NCBI GenBank assembly: GCA_028768545.1
Contig: CP054838.1
Location: 1,977,501-2,041,500 of the forward strand
Direction of reading: 5' to 3'
DNA from: Desulfobacter sp.
GTDB taxonomy: Bacteria > Desulfobacterota > Desulfobacteria > Desulfobacterales > Desulfobacteraceae
Length of the DNA: 64,000 nucleotides
Position 1 is the first letter of the stretch, and each line of letters opens with the position of its first letter. Below the pieces are notes generated by a model. It worked only from the letters and a program-made list of their open reading frames with translations. It was not told the origin of the DNA and made no database searches. The translations under genes were made by a program, and so were the position numbers. This document shows, piece after piece, positions 16,842 through 26,792 of the stretch.

Positions 16842-17702
16842 ATGGAAACCAAAGCAAGATGGGGGTATCTGGCCGTGTTCGGCTCTGCCTTCTTTTTTTA
16901 CATGTCCACTGTGGTGATGAAATGGTCTGCCATGGCAGGACTTTCTATTGAGGCCTCCATGTTTACTTTGGCCCGGTTTTTGTTCGGGTTCATAACGGTT
17001 CTCATTGTCATGGCTGTCCAGCACCGGCCGGTTATCATCGTTAAAAAAAGATACCTTGTGGGCAGGGCCATGGGCAATGCCGCGGCTGTGTTCTGTTTTT
17101 TCAAGGCCGTGGAACTGACCTCCGTGGCCCAGGCCAATATATTGAACATGACCTATCCGCTGTTCATCGCCCTTTTTACATGGGTGGCATTCAAGTCCCA
17201 GCGGGATATGGCTGTTCTTTTGATCATGGGGGTGGCCTTTGCCGGGGTCTGGCTGATTCTCTCTCCTAAGGATATGGGCTTTAACACGGATTCTCTCTGG
17301 GGCCTGGCCTCGGGCATCAGTGCTGCATTTGCCATCATATATCTCAACATGTCACGGCAGGTCCATGACACCCATACCACCCTTTTTGCCATGTTCGGCC
17401 TGGGCGGAATTTTGGTGTTCTGCCTTTTTTTCAATCAGATGCGAATGCCATCCCTGGAGGAGCTGACCTACCTTTTTGCCTGTTCTGCCATTGCCATTGC
17501 AGGGCAATATTTGCTGACTATTGGGTTTAAATATGTCACCGCCATTGAAGGAAGCATTCTTTCTTCCACCCGGATTCTTTTGGCAGCCGTGCTGGGCCCT
17601 TTTATTGCCATGGATCCCTCCCTTCAATTTTCAGGATGGATCGGGGCCGGATTGATTTTTGCGGGCAACGTCTTTCTTGCCTTGAAAAAAGCCAGAGAAT
17701 GA
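16842..17702 (+). CDS. EamA/DMT-family transporter
   Basis: The 286-residue protein has about ten hydrophobic segments arranged as two EamA repeats, beginning WGYLAVFGSAFFFYMSTVVM and, in the second half, SLWGLASGISAAFAIIYLNM. Proteins of this drug/metabolite superfamily export or import small metabolites across the inner membrane; the substrate cannot be read from sequence. It is divergently placed to tyrA with an 89-bp gap. No strong ribosome site precedes the ATG. Confidence 0.88.
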   Translation: METKARWGYLAVFGSAFFFYMSTVVMKWSAMAGLSIEASMFTLARFLFGFITVLIVMAVQHRPVIIVKKRYLVGRAMGNAAAVFCFFKAVELTSVAQANILNMTYPLFIALFTWVAFKSQRDMAVLLIMGVAFAGVWLILSPKDMGFNTDSLWGLASGISAAFAIIYLNMSRQVHDTHTTLFAMFGLGGILVFCLFFNQMRMPSLEELTYLFACSAIAIAGQYLLTIGFKYVTAIEGSILSSTRILLAAVLGPFIAMDPSLQFSGWIGAGLIFAGNVFLALKKARE

Positions 17703-17862
17703 CCTGTTTTTTTATTGGCTTTCTCCGGGGAATGGTGTAAACAAAATTTGTGTCGTGAATCCGGACTTTGTTTCGTGGCTATCTGATCTGAAATCATTGA
17801 TTTGAACCGTAATCGTTTTTATTGCCGGCAGTTTGTAATTGAGTCAACCCTTAGGATGGTAA

Positions 17863-20250
17863 ATGTCCATAACACCTCCCAGCAAATTATTGTGTGAAAA
17901 TATCCAGGGTAAAGACGGCCTTGGCAGTCCTTTCTTTCAGATGATGATGGACAATGCACCGGATTTGATCTGGGCCAAGGATATGGATGACAATTATATT
18001 TTTGTGAACAAGGCCACCTGCCATATCCTGCTCAAATGCACCTCTGCTTCCAAGGCCCTGGGGCAAAACGATATTTATTTTGCCGCCAGGGAAAACAACC
18101 GGGGATATTTGCATACCTTCGGCGAAATCTGTGTGAATTCAGACCAGGTGGTGAAAAAGAGTGGCAAGCCCGGCAGGTTTATTGAAGAGGGCTTTGTACG
18201 CGGGGCTTACCTGATTTTGGATGTGAGCAAGGCCCCGTTTTACGATGACCAGGGGCAGATGATCGGAACCGTCGGATCTGCCAGGGATATCACCGCTGAA
18301 AGGGAAATTGAAACCAAGCTCAAGATCAGTGAAGAACGGTTCAGGCAGATGGCGGACTTTTTGCCCCTTCCCATTGCTGAATTTGACTTTGAGTTTCATC
18401 TTTTTTATGCCAACAGGGCAGGGCTCGACTATTTCGGGTATACCCGGGCGGATTATGAAAGATACCCCAGCATCAGCCATCTCGTTCCCCAGGACAAGCT
18501 GGACCTTCTCTCTTCATGGTTCGAAGATATCAAACAGGGCAATGAATGCTTTCCCTTTGAGATGGGGTTTATCAAAAAAGACGGCTCTGCTATTTATGGG
18601 GTGGTCAATGCCGCTCCCATCATGGAAGAAGGAAGAGCCATCGCTGTCAGGGTCTGTTTTACCGATCTTTCAGCCAGGCGGGATGCTGAAATCGCACTTC
18701 AGGAAAATGAGAACCGGTTTCGAACCCTGTTTAACGTGTTCAATGATCCGGTGTTTGTCCATCCGTTTGCCGAGGAAGGTTTTTTAAATTTTGTCGAGGT
18801 CAACGAGGTGGCCTGCCAATGGTATGGGTATACCAGAAAAGAGCTGCTCAATCTGAGTCCCCAGGATTTGATCCTTGATCCGGTTGGAAAGGGTATGGGC
18901 AGCGCTGAATCCAGAATAAATTTGATGAATGCAAAAAAAAGAACCATCCAGACCCTGAATAAAAAGAAAAACAATGAGATTTTCCCGGCTGAAATTTCTT
19001 CATCTGTTTTTGATTATAAGGGAGAAAAGATGATATTGTCCACGGTCCGGGATATCACGGACCGCCGCCAGAGCGAAAAAGAACGGGCAGATGCCTTAAA
19101 ATTTGCAGCCGAACAGGAAAAATACGCCCTGGTCGGTCAGGTGGCAGGAAAAATGGCCCATGATTTCAACAATATCCTGGGCGGTATCATGGGAAATGCC
19201 GAACTCTCCCTCATGGACTGCAAAGATCCTGAAATAAAAAATACCCTTAGGCTCATCCTGGATCAGACCTTCAGGGGAAAAAATATGACCAAAAATCTGG
19301 TGGCCTTTGCCAGGGACCAGGAGCCCAAAGAGGCGTTCTTTAATCTGAACGAGAAATTGGACCTGGTCCTCAGCCTGATGAAAAAAGAGCTGAAACGGGT
19401 GAGGGTGGTCAGAAAATTTGCCGTGGACCTGCCCGATTTTTTGGCGGATCCGGGCATGATTGAGCATGCCCTGGTGAATTTGATTCAAAATGCTGTCCAT
19501 GCCATGGGCAAAAATCCCAATCCCGAGCTGAAAATTTGTACGGCCCACCTGGCCGATTGCCTGGTCATTGAGATCCAGGACAATGGATGCGGCATTCCCG
19601 CCCAATACCATGACCAGATTTATGCCCCCTCTTTTACCCTCAAGGGAAGCAAGGATATTTTTGGGCAGTACAGCAAGGAGATCCGGGGCACCGGATACGG
19701 GATGTCCAACGTGAAAAAATATATCCAAAAACATCGGGGCAGCATCTGTTTTACCTCTGACCAGCAGACAGGTACCTGTTTTAAGATTGCTATTCCCTTG
19801 GTCAATAAGACGCTGACCCAGAAGGAAAAGATCCGCATGGCAAGAAAACAGGTGATTCAAAACAAAAAAATTCTCCTGGTGGAAGATGAGCCTGCCATCT
19901 CCGGGGTTCAGAAAAAAATCTTAAGTCAGACCCCCTTCCATCACAAGGTTACCCTTGCCTCCATGGGCCAGGATGCCATTGAAGCCTTTGACAAGGAAAA
20001 CTTTGATCTTGTCAGCCTGGATTATCTTCTGCCCGGAAGGCTCAACGGCATGGATGTCTATTCCCATATCCGGCGCACCGATACAAAGGTGCCCGTTGTT
20101 TTTTTCTCTGGCAATATTGGTTTTTTAGAGTCCATGAAAGAGCTTGGGACAAAAGATCCCATGATGGATCATTTGTCCAAACCCTGTGAAAATATAGTGT
20201 TTGCAGACACGGTCAACGAGTGGCTGTTCAAAGCGGGCGCAGGCTTTTGA
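17863..20250 (+). CDS. Hybrid sensor histidine kinase with three PAS domains and a receiver
   Basis: This 795-residue soluble kinase (no membrane segment) senses through PAS domains at roughly 25-140, 155-275 and 285-405. The H box GKMAHDFNN puts the phospho-His near residue 433. The ATPase domain has HALVNLIQNAVHAMG (N box), QDNGCGIP (G1) and GTGYGMSNV (G2). The C-terminal receiver begins ILLVEDEP, has the phospho-acceptor Asp near 720 (VSLDYLLPG), Ser in VVFFSGN and the Lys of LSKPCE. No response regulator gene adjoins it, so its output partner is unknown. The 160 bp before it hold no gene. Confidence 0.93.
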   Translation: MSITPPSKLLCENIQGKDGLGSPFFQMMMDNAPDLIWAKDMDDNYIFVNKATCHILLKCTSASKALGQNDIYFAARENNRGYLHTFGEICVNSDQVVKKSGKPGRFIEEGFVRGAYLILDVSKAPFYDDQGQMIGTVGSARDITAEREIETKLKISEERFRQMADFLPLPIAEFDFEFHLFYANRAGLDYFGYTRADYERYPSISHLVPQDKLDLLSSWFEDIKQGNECFPFEMGFIKKDGSAIYGVVNAAPIMEEGRAIAVRVCFTDLSARRDAEIALQENENRFRTLFNVFNDPVFVHPFAEEGFLNFVEVNEVACQWYGYTRKELLNLSPQDLILDPVGKGMGSAESRINLMNAKKRTIQTLNKKKNNEIFPAEISSSVFDYKGEKMILSTVRDITDRRQSEKERADALKFAAEQEKYALVGQVAGKMAHDFNNILGGIMGNAELSLMDCKDPEIKNTLRLILDQTFRGKNMTKNLVAFARDQEPKEAFFNLNEKLDLVLSLMKKELKRVRVVRKFAVDLPDFLADPGMIEHALVNLIQNAVHAMGKNPNPELKICTAHLADCLVIEIQDNGCGIPAQYHDQIYAPSFTLKGSKDIFGQYSKEIRGTGYGMSNVKKYIQKHRGSICFTSDQQTGTCFKIAIPLVNKTLTQKEKIRMARKQVIQNKKILLVEDEPAISGVQKKILSQTPFHHKVTLASMGQDAIEAFDKENFDLVSLDYLLPGRLNGMDVYSHIRRTDTKVPVVFFSGNIGFLESMKELGTKDPMMDHLSKPCENIVFADTVNEWLFKAGAGF

Positions 20251-20269
20251 TACCTTGAAATCTCATCTG

Positions 20270-21166
20270 TTACTCCCTGGCCCGTTTTATCAGCAGCCGG
20301 GTGCAGTTGAGGATGTTTTCTTCTGTGTACAGGGTGAATTCATCCTTGTAGGATTCTTCAAACAGGGCCTGTATCAGGTCCGGGTCTTTCATTTTTGTCT
20401 GGTTGATCCGTGAGATGGTGCTCAGGGTGAAGGCCCGGGCCTGGTCAATCCCTTTTGCGGCCTCATCGCCTAAAATGGGGCCCTGGTGGGCCGGGCAAAG
20501 AATTTTAGGGTTAAAACTGCGGATCAAATCAAGACTGTCTACATAGGCTTTGGCATTGGTAAAAAACAAGGGCCACAAGGCTCTGCCAGGATAGTGAAAC
20601 CCTAAAGAATCTGAGCAGAACAGGGCCTGGTCACACCGGACCCGTCCCATAAGATTTGCCGGGGAATGGCCGTGTACCGGGATCAGTTCCAAATCAACGC
20701 CACCCCCAAGATCCAACAGGGTCGGAGCGGCTATTTCCTGGGCACGGCCCAGATCCGGGATGGATTCAAGGCTGCTGCGCCCGGGGGATATGCCCATTTT
20801 AACCAGGCCCTGGGACATGAATTTGTCCTCTTTGATCAGGGCCGGGCCTGCCTTGGGATGGGTGACAAAGGCGTTTGCCCCAATGCCCGCCACGACCCGG
20901 GCCTTGGGAAATCTTTTTACAAGGCCGGGCAGGCCGGTAATATGATCTGCATGGGGATGGCTGACGATCAGGTAGTCCGGGGCCACCCCGATGTTTTCCA
21001 ATTGTCGGATCACGGCATCTGTCACCCCAGAAATTCCTGTTTCAAACAGGGCGGATTCTTGGGTGCCGGTGACCAGGATGAGGTTGAAAAAATAATTGCC
21101 CAGCACCCTGATTTTGGGGGTAAGGACAATGGGGAATTCAGCCTCCGGGATGTAATGGTCTTTCAA
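20270..21166 (-). CDS. MBL-fold metallo-hydrolase
   Basis: The 298-residue protein carries the metallo-beta-lactamase metal motif HPHADHITG (HxHxDH), a second His in IPVHGHSPANLMG, Asp in ALFCSDSLG and a late His in LCPAHQGPI. This is a complete set for a binuclear metal site. Family members hydrolyse thioesters, persulfides or other esters; the substrate here is unknown. The start is a TTG preceded by AGGA, three bases after the stop of the sulfite-reductase-like gene. The two are therefore translated from one message. Confidence 0.88.
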   Translation of the reverse strand: MKDHYIPEAEFPIVLTPKIRVLGNYFFNLILVTGTQESALFETGISGVTDAVIRQLENIGVAPDYLIVSHPHADHITGLPGLVKRFPKARVVAGIGANAFVTHPKAGPALIKEDKFMSQGLVKMGISPGRSSLESIPDLGRAQEIAAPTLLDLGGGVDLELIPVHGHSPANLMGRVRCDQALFCSDSLGFHYPGRALWPLFFTNAKAYVDSLDLIRSFNPKILCPAHQGPILGDEAAKGIDQARAFTLSTISRINQTKMKDPDLIQALFEESYKDEFTLYTEENILNCTRLLIKRARE

Positions 21167-21169
21167 GTC

Positions 21170-21829
21170 TTATTCCTGAAGGGCTTGTTTGAATGGCTCC
21201 AGATCCACCCTTTCGATCATTTTTCCCAGGCGTTCACCTTTTTTGGCATTCTCTTTATAATAGGTGACGATTTGCTCACAGGCCCTGAGTGCGCTTTCAT
21301 CGTCAAGGTCTGAAACAAGTTCTTTGGCAATTCTGGGCTGCATGCCCACATTTCCGCCGATGACCATGGTCCACCCTTGGGGGAATCCGATGAGCCCGAT
21401 ATCCCTGACCCAGGATTCAGAGCAGCTTAACTTGCACCCGGACACGGCCATCTTGAATTTGCCGGGCAGCTCATAGGCATGGTATTGTTCATCCAGTTTC
21501 ATGCCTAGCCCCAAGGCATCCTGTTTGCCCAGTTTGCAGAATGTGGTGCCGGGGCAGGCTCTGATCGACCGGATGCACATGCCCACGGCCGCGCCTTTGT
21601 CAAGGCCGAGGTCCTCCCAGGCTGAGTCAATATCTTCTTCTTTTAAGCCCACAATGGCTATGCGGGTGGCACCGGTGAGTTTGATGGCTTTTGCATGGTA
21701 ATTTTCTGCGACATCTGCAATCTTTCTGAGCAGTTCCGGGGTGATCACCCCGCAGGGTATATGGGGGGCAATGGCATAGGTTTCATTATCGTTCTGGGGG
21801 ATGGCCCCCTTTTCTCCAAGTTTCAGCAT
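21170..21829 (-). CDS. Small siroheme/4Fe-4S sulfite reductase-type protein
   Basis: The 219-residue length and motifs match the low-molecular-weight assimilatory-type sulfite reductase of Desulfovibrio (about 218 residues). A ferredoxin-like half (CGVITPELLRKIADVAENY) precedes the cluster ligands C-x5-C in ACPGTTFCKLG and C-x3-C in GCKLSCSESW, which bind a 4Fe-4S cluster bridged to siroheme. The physiological substrate of this small class (sulfite or nitrite) is uncertain. GGAG precedes the ATG. It leads a two-gene operon with the MBL hydrolase. Confidence 0.88.
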   Translation of the reverse strand: MLKLGEKGAIPQNDNETYAIAPHIPCGVITPELLRKIADVAENYHAKAIKLTGATRIAIVGLKEEDIDSAWEDLGLDKGAAVGMCIRSIRACPGTTFCKLGKQDALGLGMKLDEQYHAYELPGKFKMAVSGCKLSCSESWVRDIGLIGFPQGWTMVIGGNVGMQPRIAKELVSDLDDESALRACEQIVTYYKENAKKGERLGKMIERVDLEPFKQALQE

Positions 21830-21959
21830 AGAATCTCCGTCTTTGGTTGGTTTGGGTCAATATCCGAGCCTGAAATGGGTATACCAGATGATCAAGCCAA
21901 GGTCCAAACGTTTTGCTGCCAGGGCAGTTGAACGCCTGTGGCTTGGTCTGCCAGTCTTC

Positions 21960-22511
21960 TTAGTTTACGGTGTCCTTATAAACCGATAGGTAAAACAGGG
22001 TGGCAAAGGGCTGGAGAACGATAAATCCGATAAAGGAAGAACCGCCAACAGCGGTGAGTACCGTAAAGATGATAAATACGATCAAGTGATCGACCACATT
22101 GGTCCGGGTCATCATGGCAATGCTTTTCTTGATGGCGTCCACAATTCCTGATTTCTGGTCCACCATGATGGGGATCATGTAAAAGCAGGTGTACCCGATG
22201 GCAAGGGAGAAAATGATTCCCGGGACGATGAGCAGGGTAAACCCTATGAGGGTGATGATAAAGACCAGAAAGGTGAATAGCGCCAGGGGAAGAAAAAGCC
22301 GCATCTGTGACAGGACATCCTGGGCTCGAGGTTCCCGTCCGGTATTGAGCAGCTGATAAAGTGACCAGACATAGCCGGCAAAGGCCACGGGTGCCAATAT
22401 TCCCAGGGTGACCACACTCAGGGCCATGGTCACAAGGGTTAAAATAATGAGCGGAACAATATTGGCAAGGCAAAGATTCCAGGCGACTTCAAAATGATGT
22501 TTGATATCCAT
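21960..22511 (-). CDS. Hypothetical inner-membrane protein
   Basis: The 183-residue protein has four to five long hydrophobic segments (LANIVPLIILTLVTMALSVV, LFLPLALFTFLVFIITLIGF, LLIVPGIIFSLAIGYTCFYM, HLIVFIIFTVLTAVGG) and an amphipathic stretch KSGIVDAIKKSIAM. The IVPGI motif and general layout resemble glycerophosphoryl-diester or YciC/DUF975-like membrane proteins, but I cannot name it. The ATG at 22511 (MDIKHHF) behind AAAAGGGG is preferred to the longer frame. Confidence 0.65.
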   Translation of the reverse strand: MDIKHHFEVAWNLCLANIVPLIILTLVTMALSVVTLGILAPVAFAGYVWSLYQLLNTGREPRAQDVLSQMRLFLPLALFTFLVFIITLIGFTLLIVPGIIFSLAIGYTCFYMIPIMVDQKSGIVDAIKKSIAMMTRTNVVDHLIVFIIFTVLTAVGGSSFIGFIVLQPFATLFYLSVYKDTVN

Positions 22512-22694
22512 GTTTTCCCCTTTTATTGAATTGTGAATAAATGATTTCGCATAATATCTGGAAAATATCAGGTTCGTCAATATTCCAAAGATAAATTATT
22601 CGGTTTTCAGGCGGGATGATCTTGGAAGATCTGCTTTTTTTTACCGGGTAAAGGTGAGCTGCTTTTTTTGTCGAATCACTCCTGGCAATTTGTT

Positions 22695-23630
22695 TTATTT
22701 TATGCGGATTCCCTCTTGTTTGTTCAGGGTAATGCTTCCTTGCTTGTAGAGGCTGCCCACGGCCCGTTTGAATTCTTTTTTGCTCATGGAAAATGCGGCC
22801 TGAATATCGTCGGGGCTGCTTTTGTCATGGCAGGGGCTGAATCCGTTGTTGGCCTCTAACACCGCAAGAATTTTCTGGGCCGAGGTTTTTACCGAGGCAT
22901 ATCCCGGCTGTTTTAAGGTCAGGTCCAGCTTGCGGTCTTGCCGGATCCTCAGGATATATCCCTGGCAACGATCCCCGATGGACAGGTCTTCAAAGGTTTG
23001 GTCCTTATAAAGCATGCCCTGGCAGGCCTGGTTGATAAGGGCGGTATACCCCATGGGGCTGATACTGTGGATGATCAGATCCACGGCCTCTCCCCCGGCA
23101 AATTCTGGGGGATCATTGGGGCACAGCTGGGTCATGAGGGTGGATCCGTAGACCCTGTGGGAGGATTTGTCCAGACAGATTTTGACCAAATGGGTTTCTC
23201 CAGGCTCCATCCGGTCCTGCTGCTGGTTCCGGGGAATCAACAGGTCCTTTTCCAGCCCCCAGTCCATAAAAATGCCGAATGCAGCCGTATCCTTTACTTT
23301 GAGGCCAACAATATCCCCGACGACCCCGGCAGGTTTCAGGGTGGTGGCCACGGGCCGGTCTTCTGAATCGGTGTGGACAAAGACATGGACTTTTTCACCC
23401 ACACCAATGTTTTCAGGTACGTACTTGTTGGGCAAAAGCACCCGGTCCCGGCCAAAACTTAAATAGACCCCGTAATCGGAGAAATTTTCCACGGCAAGGT
23501 TGTGGAACTGACCGACCACAGCTTCGGGATCCTGGGCCAGAAAGGGATGGGACTGTCTGGATGAGGATCGTTGCTGATTTTTGTTCAGGTTTTTTTTTGC
23601 AAGTTTCCAAGGGCCTGTTATTTCTGACAT
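22695..23630 (-). CDS. cvfB: CvfB-like S1 RNA-binding protein
   Basis: The 311-residue protein consists of repeated S1-type beta-barrels (NFSDYGVYLSFGRDRVLLP and AAFGIFMDWGLEKDLLIP are the clearest) followed by a C-terminal winged helix (AFSMSKKEFKRAVGSLYKQG). This is the CvfB/YitL architecture. Such proteins bind RNA and influence expression of secreted factors in Firmicutes; the role here is unknown. It has a good AAGGA site before the ATG. The 300 bp upstream, 23631-23929, hold no gene that I can support. Confidence 0.85.
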   Translation of the reverse strand: MSEITGPWKLAKKNLNKNQQRSSSRQSHPFLAQDPEAVVGQFHNLAVENFSDYGVYLSFGRDRVLLPNKYVPENIGVGEKVHVFVHTDSEDRPVATTLKPAGVVGDIVGLKVKDTAAFGIFMDWGLEKDLLIPRNQQQDRMEPGETHLVKICLDKSSHRVYGSTLMTQLCPNDPPEFAGGEAVDLIIHSISPMGYTALINQACQGMLYKDQTFEDLSIGDRCQGYILRIRQDRKLDLTLKQPGYASVKTSAQKILAVLEANNGFSPCHDKSSPDDIQAAFSMSKKEFKRAVGSLYKQGSITLNKQEGIRIK

Positions 23631-23929
23631 GGGTTTTCCTTAAGGTTAGATGTACTTTTAGAGCATATCATATCATATCAGAGCCGAGACTGCCATATAT
23701 CCTTGTTTTTTATACCCTGATGATGGGCCGTTTTTATATGGACAGCCTGTGGGATGGCCCCTTTTATTGTCCGGTATTTGCGATGCACAAAGGCAGGTAC
23801 CCGCCTTGCCCGGAAACGAGTTGGTGTTTTCAGGTGAAATATATTGATTTTTTAATTTCACAGGCGCATAACGCTTGTGAAAAGGAGCGTAGATTTGATT
23901 ATTATAAAAAATAAGGGTTTAAAATAAAT

Positions 23930-24587
23930 ATGCATACCCAAAAAGTGGATACCATCATCATTGGGGGCGGCCTCAGCGGGGTTTATGCGGCCTATCTGCT
24001 GGCGGCAAAGAAAAAATCTTTAACCCTGCTTGAAGCCCGGTCCCGTTTGGGGGGCAGAATTTTAAGCCCGGAGCACCAGGGTTTTTTTGCTGATCTTGGA
24101 CCTTCCTGGTATTGGCCCGCGATCAACCCCAGGATAAATTCTTTGATAAAGACCCTGGGTCTGAAAGGGTATCCCCAGTTTGACATTGGCCAGGCCCGGT
24201 TTCAGACCAAGGACGGTTATGCCCAGACCGTTGACGGATATCCAATGGAGCCGCCCGGATGGCGGCTCAGCCAGGGGATGATTTCTCTTGTGAAAGGACT
24301 TTGTGCACAGATTCCAGAACAGGTGATTCAACTTAACCATCCGGTCTGCGAAATTCAACGCCTGGACAATGGGGTTGGCGTCATTGTGGGGCGTCATGAC
24401 CAGGCGCCCAAGTGCAGGATAGACGCCTCTCAAATGATCCTGGCATTGCCGCCCAGGCTTGCGGCCTGTTCTATTTTGTTTACCCCTGATCTGTCCTACG
24501 ATCTGACCCAGGCCATGTTAAAGGCCAGCACCTGGATGGCAGGCCATGCCAAATTTTTTGCCCTGTATGAAAAGGCCGATTGGCGGG
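23930..24587 (+). pseudogene. FAD-dependent amine oxidase, C terminus lost to IS256
   Basis: The first 219 residues are a flavin-containing amine oxidase/protoporphyrinogen-oxidase-like protein: the dinucleotide motif IIIGGGLSGVYAAYLL, then LLEARSRLGGRI, and the family strand MILALPPRLAA. Full-length relatives have about 350-450 residues. Here the frame enters the IS256 copy 4 left end after WRE and stops 10 residues later. The continuation is not found on the other side of the IS, so the missing part was deleted or moved. Confidence 0.88.
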
Positions 24588-26036
24588 AGGGCGTTCAAAA
24601 TTCTGTGTCAGTTGAATGAAAGCTGATATACTCAGCTAAATAAGGAGAACTGACATGACCGAAGAAAACACCGAATTTGATTTTCAAAAAGCCCTTAAAG
24701 GCATCCAGGAAGGTAAACCCTTCACAGGTAAGGGCGGCGTCCTTACATCATTAATCAAAAATCTTGCTGAAGCTGCTCTTGAAGGAGAGTTGGAGTCCCA
24801 TCTCGGGCAGGAAGTTTCTGCCAACCGCCGTAATGGAAAAAGCAAAAAGACCATTAAATCCCTGGATGGTAAATTTGAGCTGGAAACCCCGCGTGACAGG
24901 GCCGGAACCTTCTCTCCACAGATCGTCAAAAAACATCAGACAACGCTCAGCGATGAAATTGAAAGAAAGATAATAGCCCTTTACGGCCTGGGCATGAGTT
25001 ATAATGATATGGCTTCCCATTTACAGGAAATCTATGGACTTGAGATTTCAAATGCCACTCTGAGCACCATTACCGATAAAATCATCTATACCGTCAAAGA
25101 ATGGCAGGCCAGGCCGTTGGAAAATGTGTACCCAATCATATGGCTTGATGCCATACATTATAAAGTACGAGAAAACGGAAAGGTCGCCAGCAAAGCCGTT
25201 TACACAATTCTTGGGGTGAATATCGAGGGCCGCAAAGAGGTTCTTGGGCTGTACATATCCGAGAATGAGGGTGCGAACTTCTGGCTGCAGGTGTTAACAG
25301 ACCTTTCAAACCGAGGGGTAAAAGATATCCTGATTGCCTGTGTTGATGGTCTAAAAGGTTTTCCCGAGGCCATTGAGACCATATTCCCGGACACAGAAGT
25401 TCAACTCTGCGTAGTCCACCAGATCCGAAATTCATTGAAATACGTTGGTTCCAAAAATAAAAAGGAATTTATGGCAGATCTAAAACGTGTTTATAAAGCG
25501 GTCAATAAGGATCTGGCCGAAGAAGAACTGGATATCTTGGAAAATAAATGGAATGACAAATACCCGATTGTGATAAAATCCTGGCGGAACAACTGGGAAC
25601 GCCTCAGTCATTTCTTTAAATATCCAGAAGAGATTCGACGGATAATATACACCACAAATACCATTGAGGCTGTGCATCGACAGTTTCGAAAACTGACCAA
25701 AACAAAGGGATCATTCCCGAACCAGGACAGCCTGTTAAAGCTGCTTTACATGGGGATCCAGAACGCCAGTAAAAAATGGACAATGCCGATTCAAAATTGG
25801 TCACTGACAATTTCCCAGTTGGCAATTTTCTTTGAAGGCCGGCTGGATAAAGAGCTGGGAATTTGATAGGGATTTATTTACAGATGGAAAAGATGGTTCC
25901 AGGAACTCCACTCCAGCAAAAGTCAACTCCTCCGACGTGGCTGATTGAAGGCCCATTCTCGGACCTGACTTTTACTTCCGCTGGCGCTGAGGCAGATCCG
26001 GGAACCGAAACCGTGACACAGAATTCTGAACATTCC
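24588..26036 (+). mobile_element. IS256-family element, copy 4
   Basis: Complete 1449-bp copy with the same ends as copies 2 and 3. The flanks ATTGGCGGG and CTAATATTG are unrelated, so there is no target duplication. It joins an amine oxidase gene (left) to a sugar-binding protein gene on the opposite strand (right). Confidence 0.95.
24655..25866 (+). CDS. IS256-family transposase (copy 4)
   Basis: Intact 403-residue mutator-type transposase whose protein is identical to that of the copy at 3021. The ATG is preceded by AAGGAG. Confidence 0.95.
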   Translation: MTEENTEFDFQKALKGIQEGKPFTGKGGVLTSLIKNLAEAALEGELESHLGQEVSANRRNGKSKKTIKSLDGKFELETPRDRAGTFSPQIVKKHQTTLSDEIERKIIALYGLGMSYNDMASHLQEIYGLEISNATLSTITDKIIYTVKEWQARPLENVYPIIWLDAIHYKVRENGKVASKAVYTILGVNIEGRKEVLGLYISENEGANFWLQVLTDLSNRGVKDILIACVDGLKGFPEAIETIFPDTEVQLCVVHQIRNSLKYVGSKNKKEFMADLKRVYKAVNKDLAEEELDILENKWNDKYPIVIKSWRNNWERLSHFFKYPEEIRRIIYTTNTIEAVHRQFRKLTKTKGSFPNQDSLLKLLYMGIQNASKKWTMPIQNWSLTISQLAIFFEGRLDKELGI

Positions 26037-26766
26037 CTAATATTGGGCATATTGGTCTTTGTGACCATGTCATTCAGCAGGTTGATTGCCTTGACACCGG
26101 CCTTGCCATCAAAAGCAACCGTTTTCTCATCCTTTGTCAGCATTGTGCCACCGTTAGAAGAAACAAGGGCCTGCCACAACCAGTTTCCGGTGATGCTCCA
26201 ATCAAAGTACATCCCGTAAACATTATCACCCAAGGCGTCAATTTTTCTGGCAAGTTTGATGACCCCGTCCCATGTCTTTGGCAAGTTGTCCGGATCGGCC
26301 CCGGCTTGTCTTACGAGATCTGCATTAGCGTACATGATAGGTGTCGATACGGCAAAGGCAAGACCATATTGTTTATCATTATGTCGTCCAAGAGAGAGGA
26401 TACTCGGGCTGTACCCCTGGACTTCCTAATCCTTTTCACCTTGGATAAACCTGTCTAACGGTACCACTATATCACGGTCTACAAGGGTACGAATCGGTTG
26501 TGCCCCTGGTAAGACACATCTGGCATAGAATCCGTAATGGCTCCACGTAGAACAATTTGAACGCATTCCTCATAAGCTTTAGCCGGTGCCAGGAACTTAA
26601 TTTCCACATCAGGATGTTTTTGCATGAATTCATTGGCAATTTGATCGTGAACATCCTTGAACACAAAGGCTTTTTCATGCAGAACAGAAAGAGTAACCTT
26701 TTTTGCTTCTGCCGTGCTTGTAAATAGAACAATAGCAACTCCAATCACTATAAGTAAATTTTTCAT
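26037..26766 (-). pseudogene. Family 1 sugar ABC binding protein, decayed
   Basis: The gene begins with a good ribosome site and a signal peptide (MKNLLIVIGVAIVLFTSTAEA), then TLSVLHEKAFVFKDVHDQIA. The frame breaks near 26480: after NRFVPL a stop follows unless one base shift is allowed, whereupon DRDIVVPLDRFIQGEKD continues to an in-frame TAG. Beyond it VQGYSPSILSLGRHNDKQYG, MYANADLVRQAGADPDNLPK and MYFDWSITGNWLWQALVSS are typical extracellular solute-binding protein sequence. IS256 copy 4 cuts off the rest. This is a periplasmic sugar (glycerol-phosphate/maltose type) receptor with three separate lesions. Confidence 0.85.
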
Positions 26767-26792
26767 CTTTTTCCTTTTTTTTTAGTCAAAAC

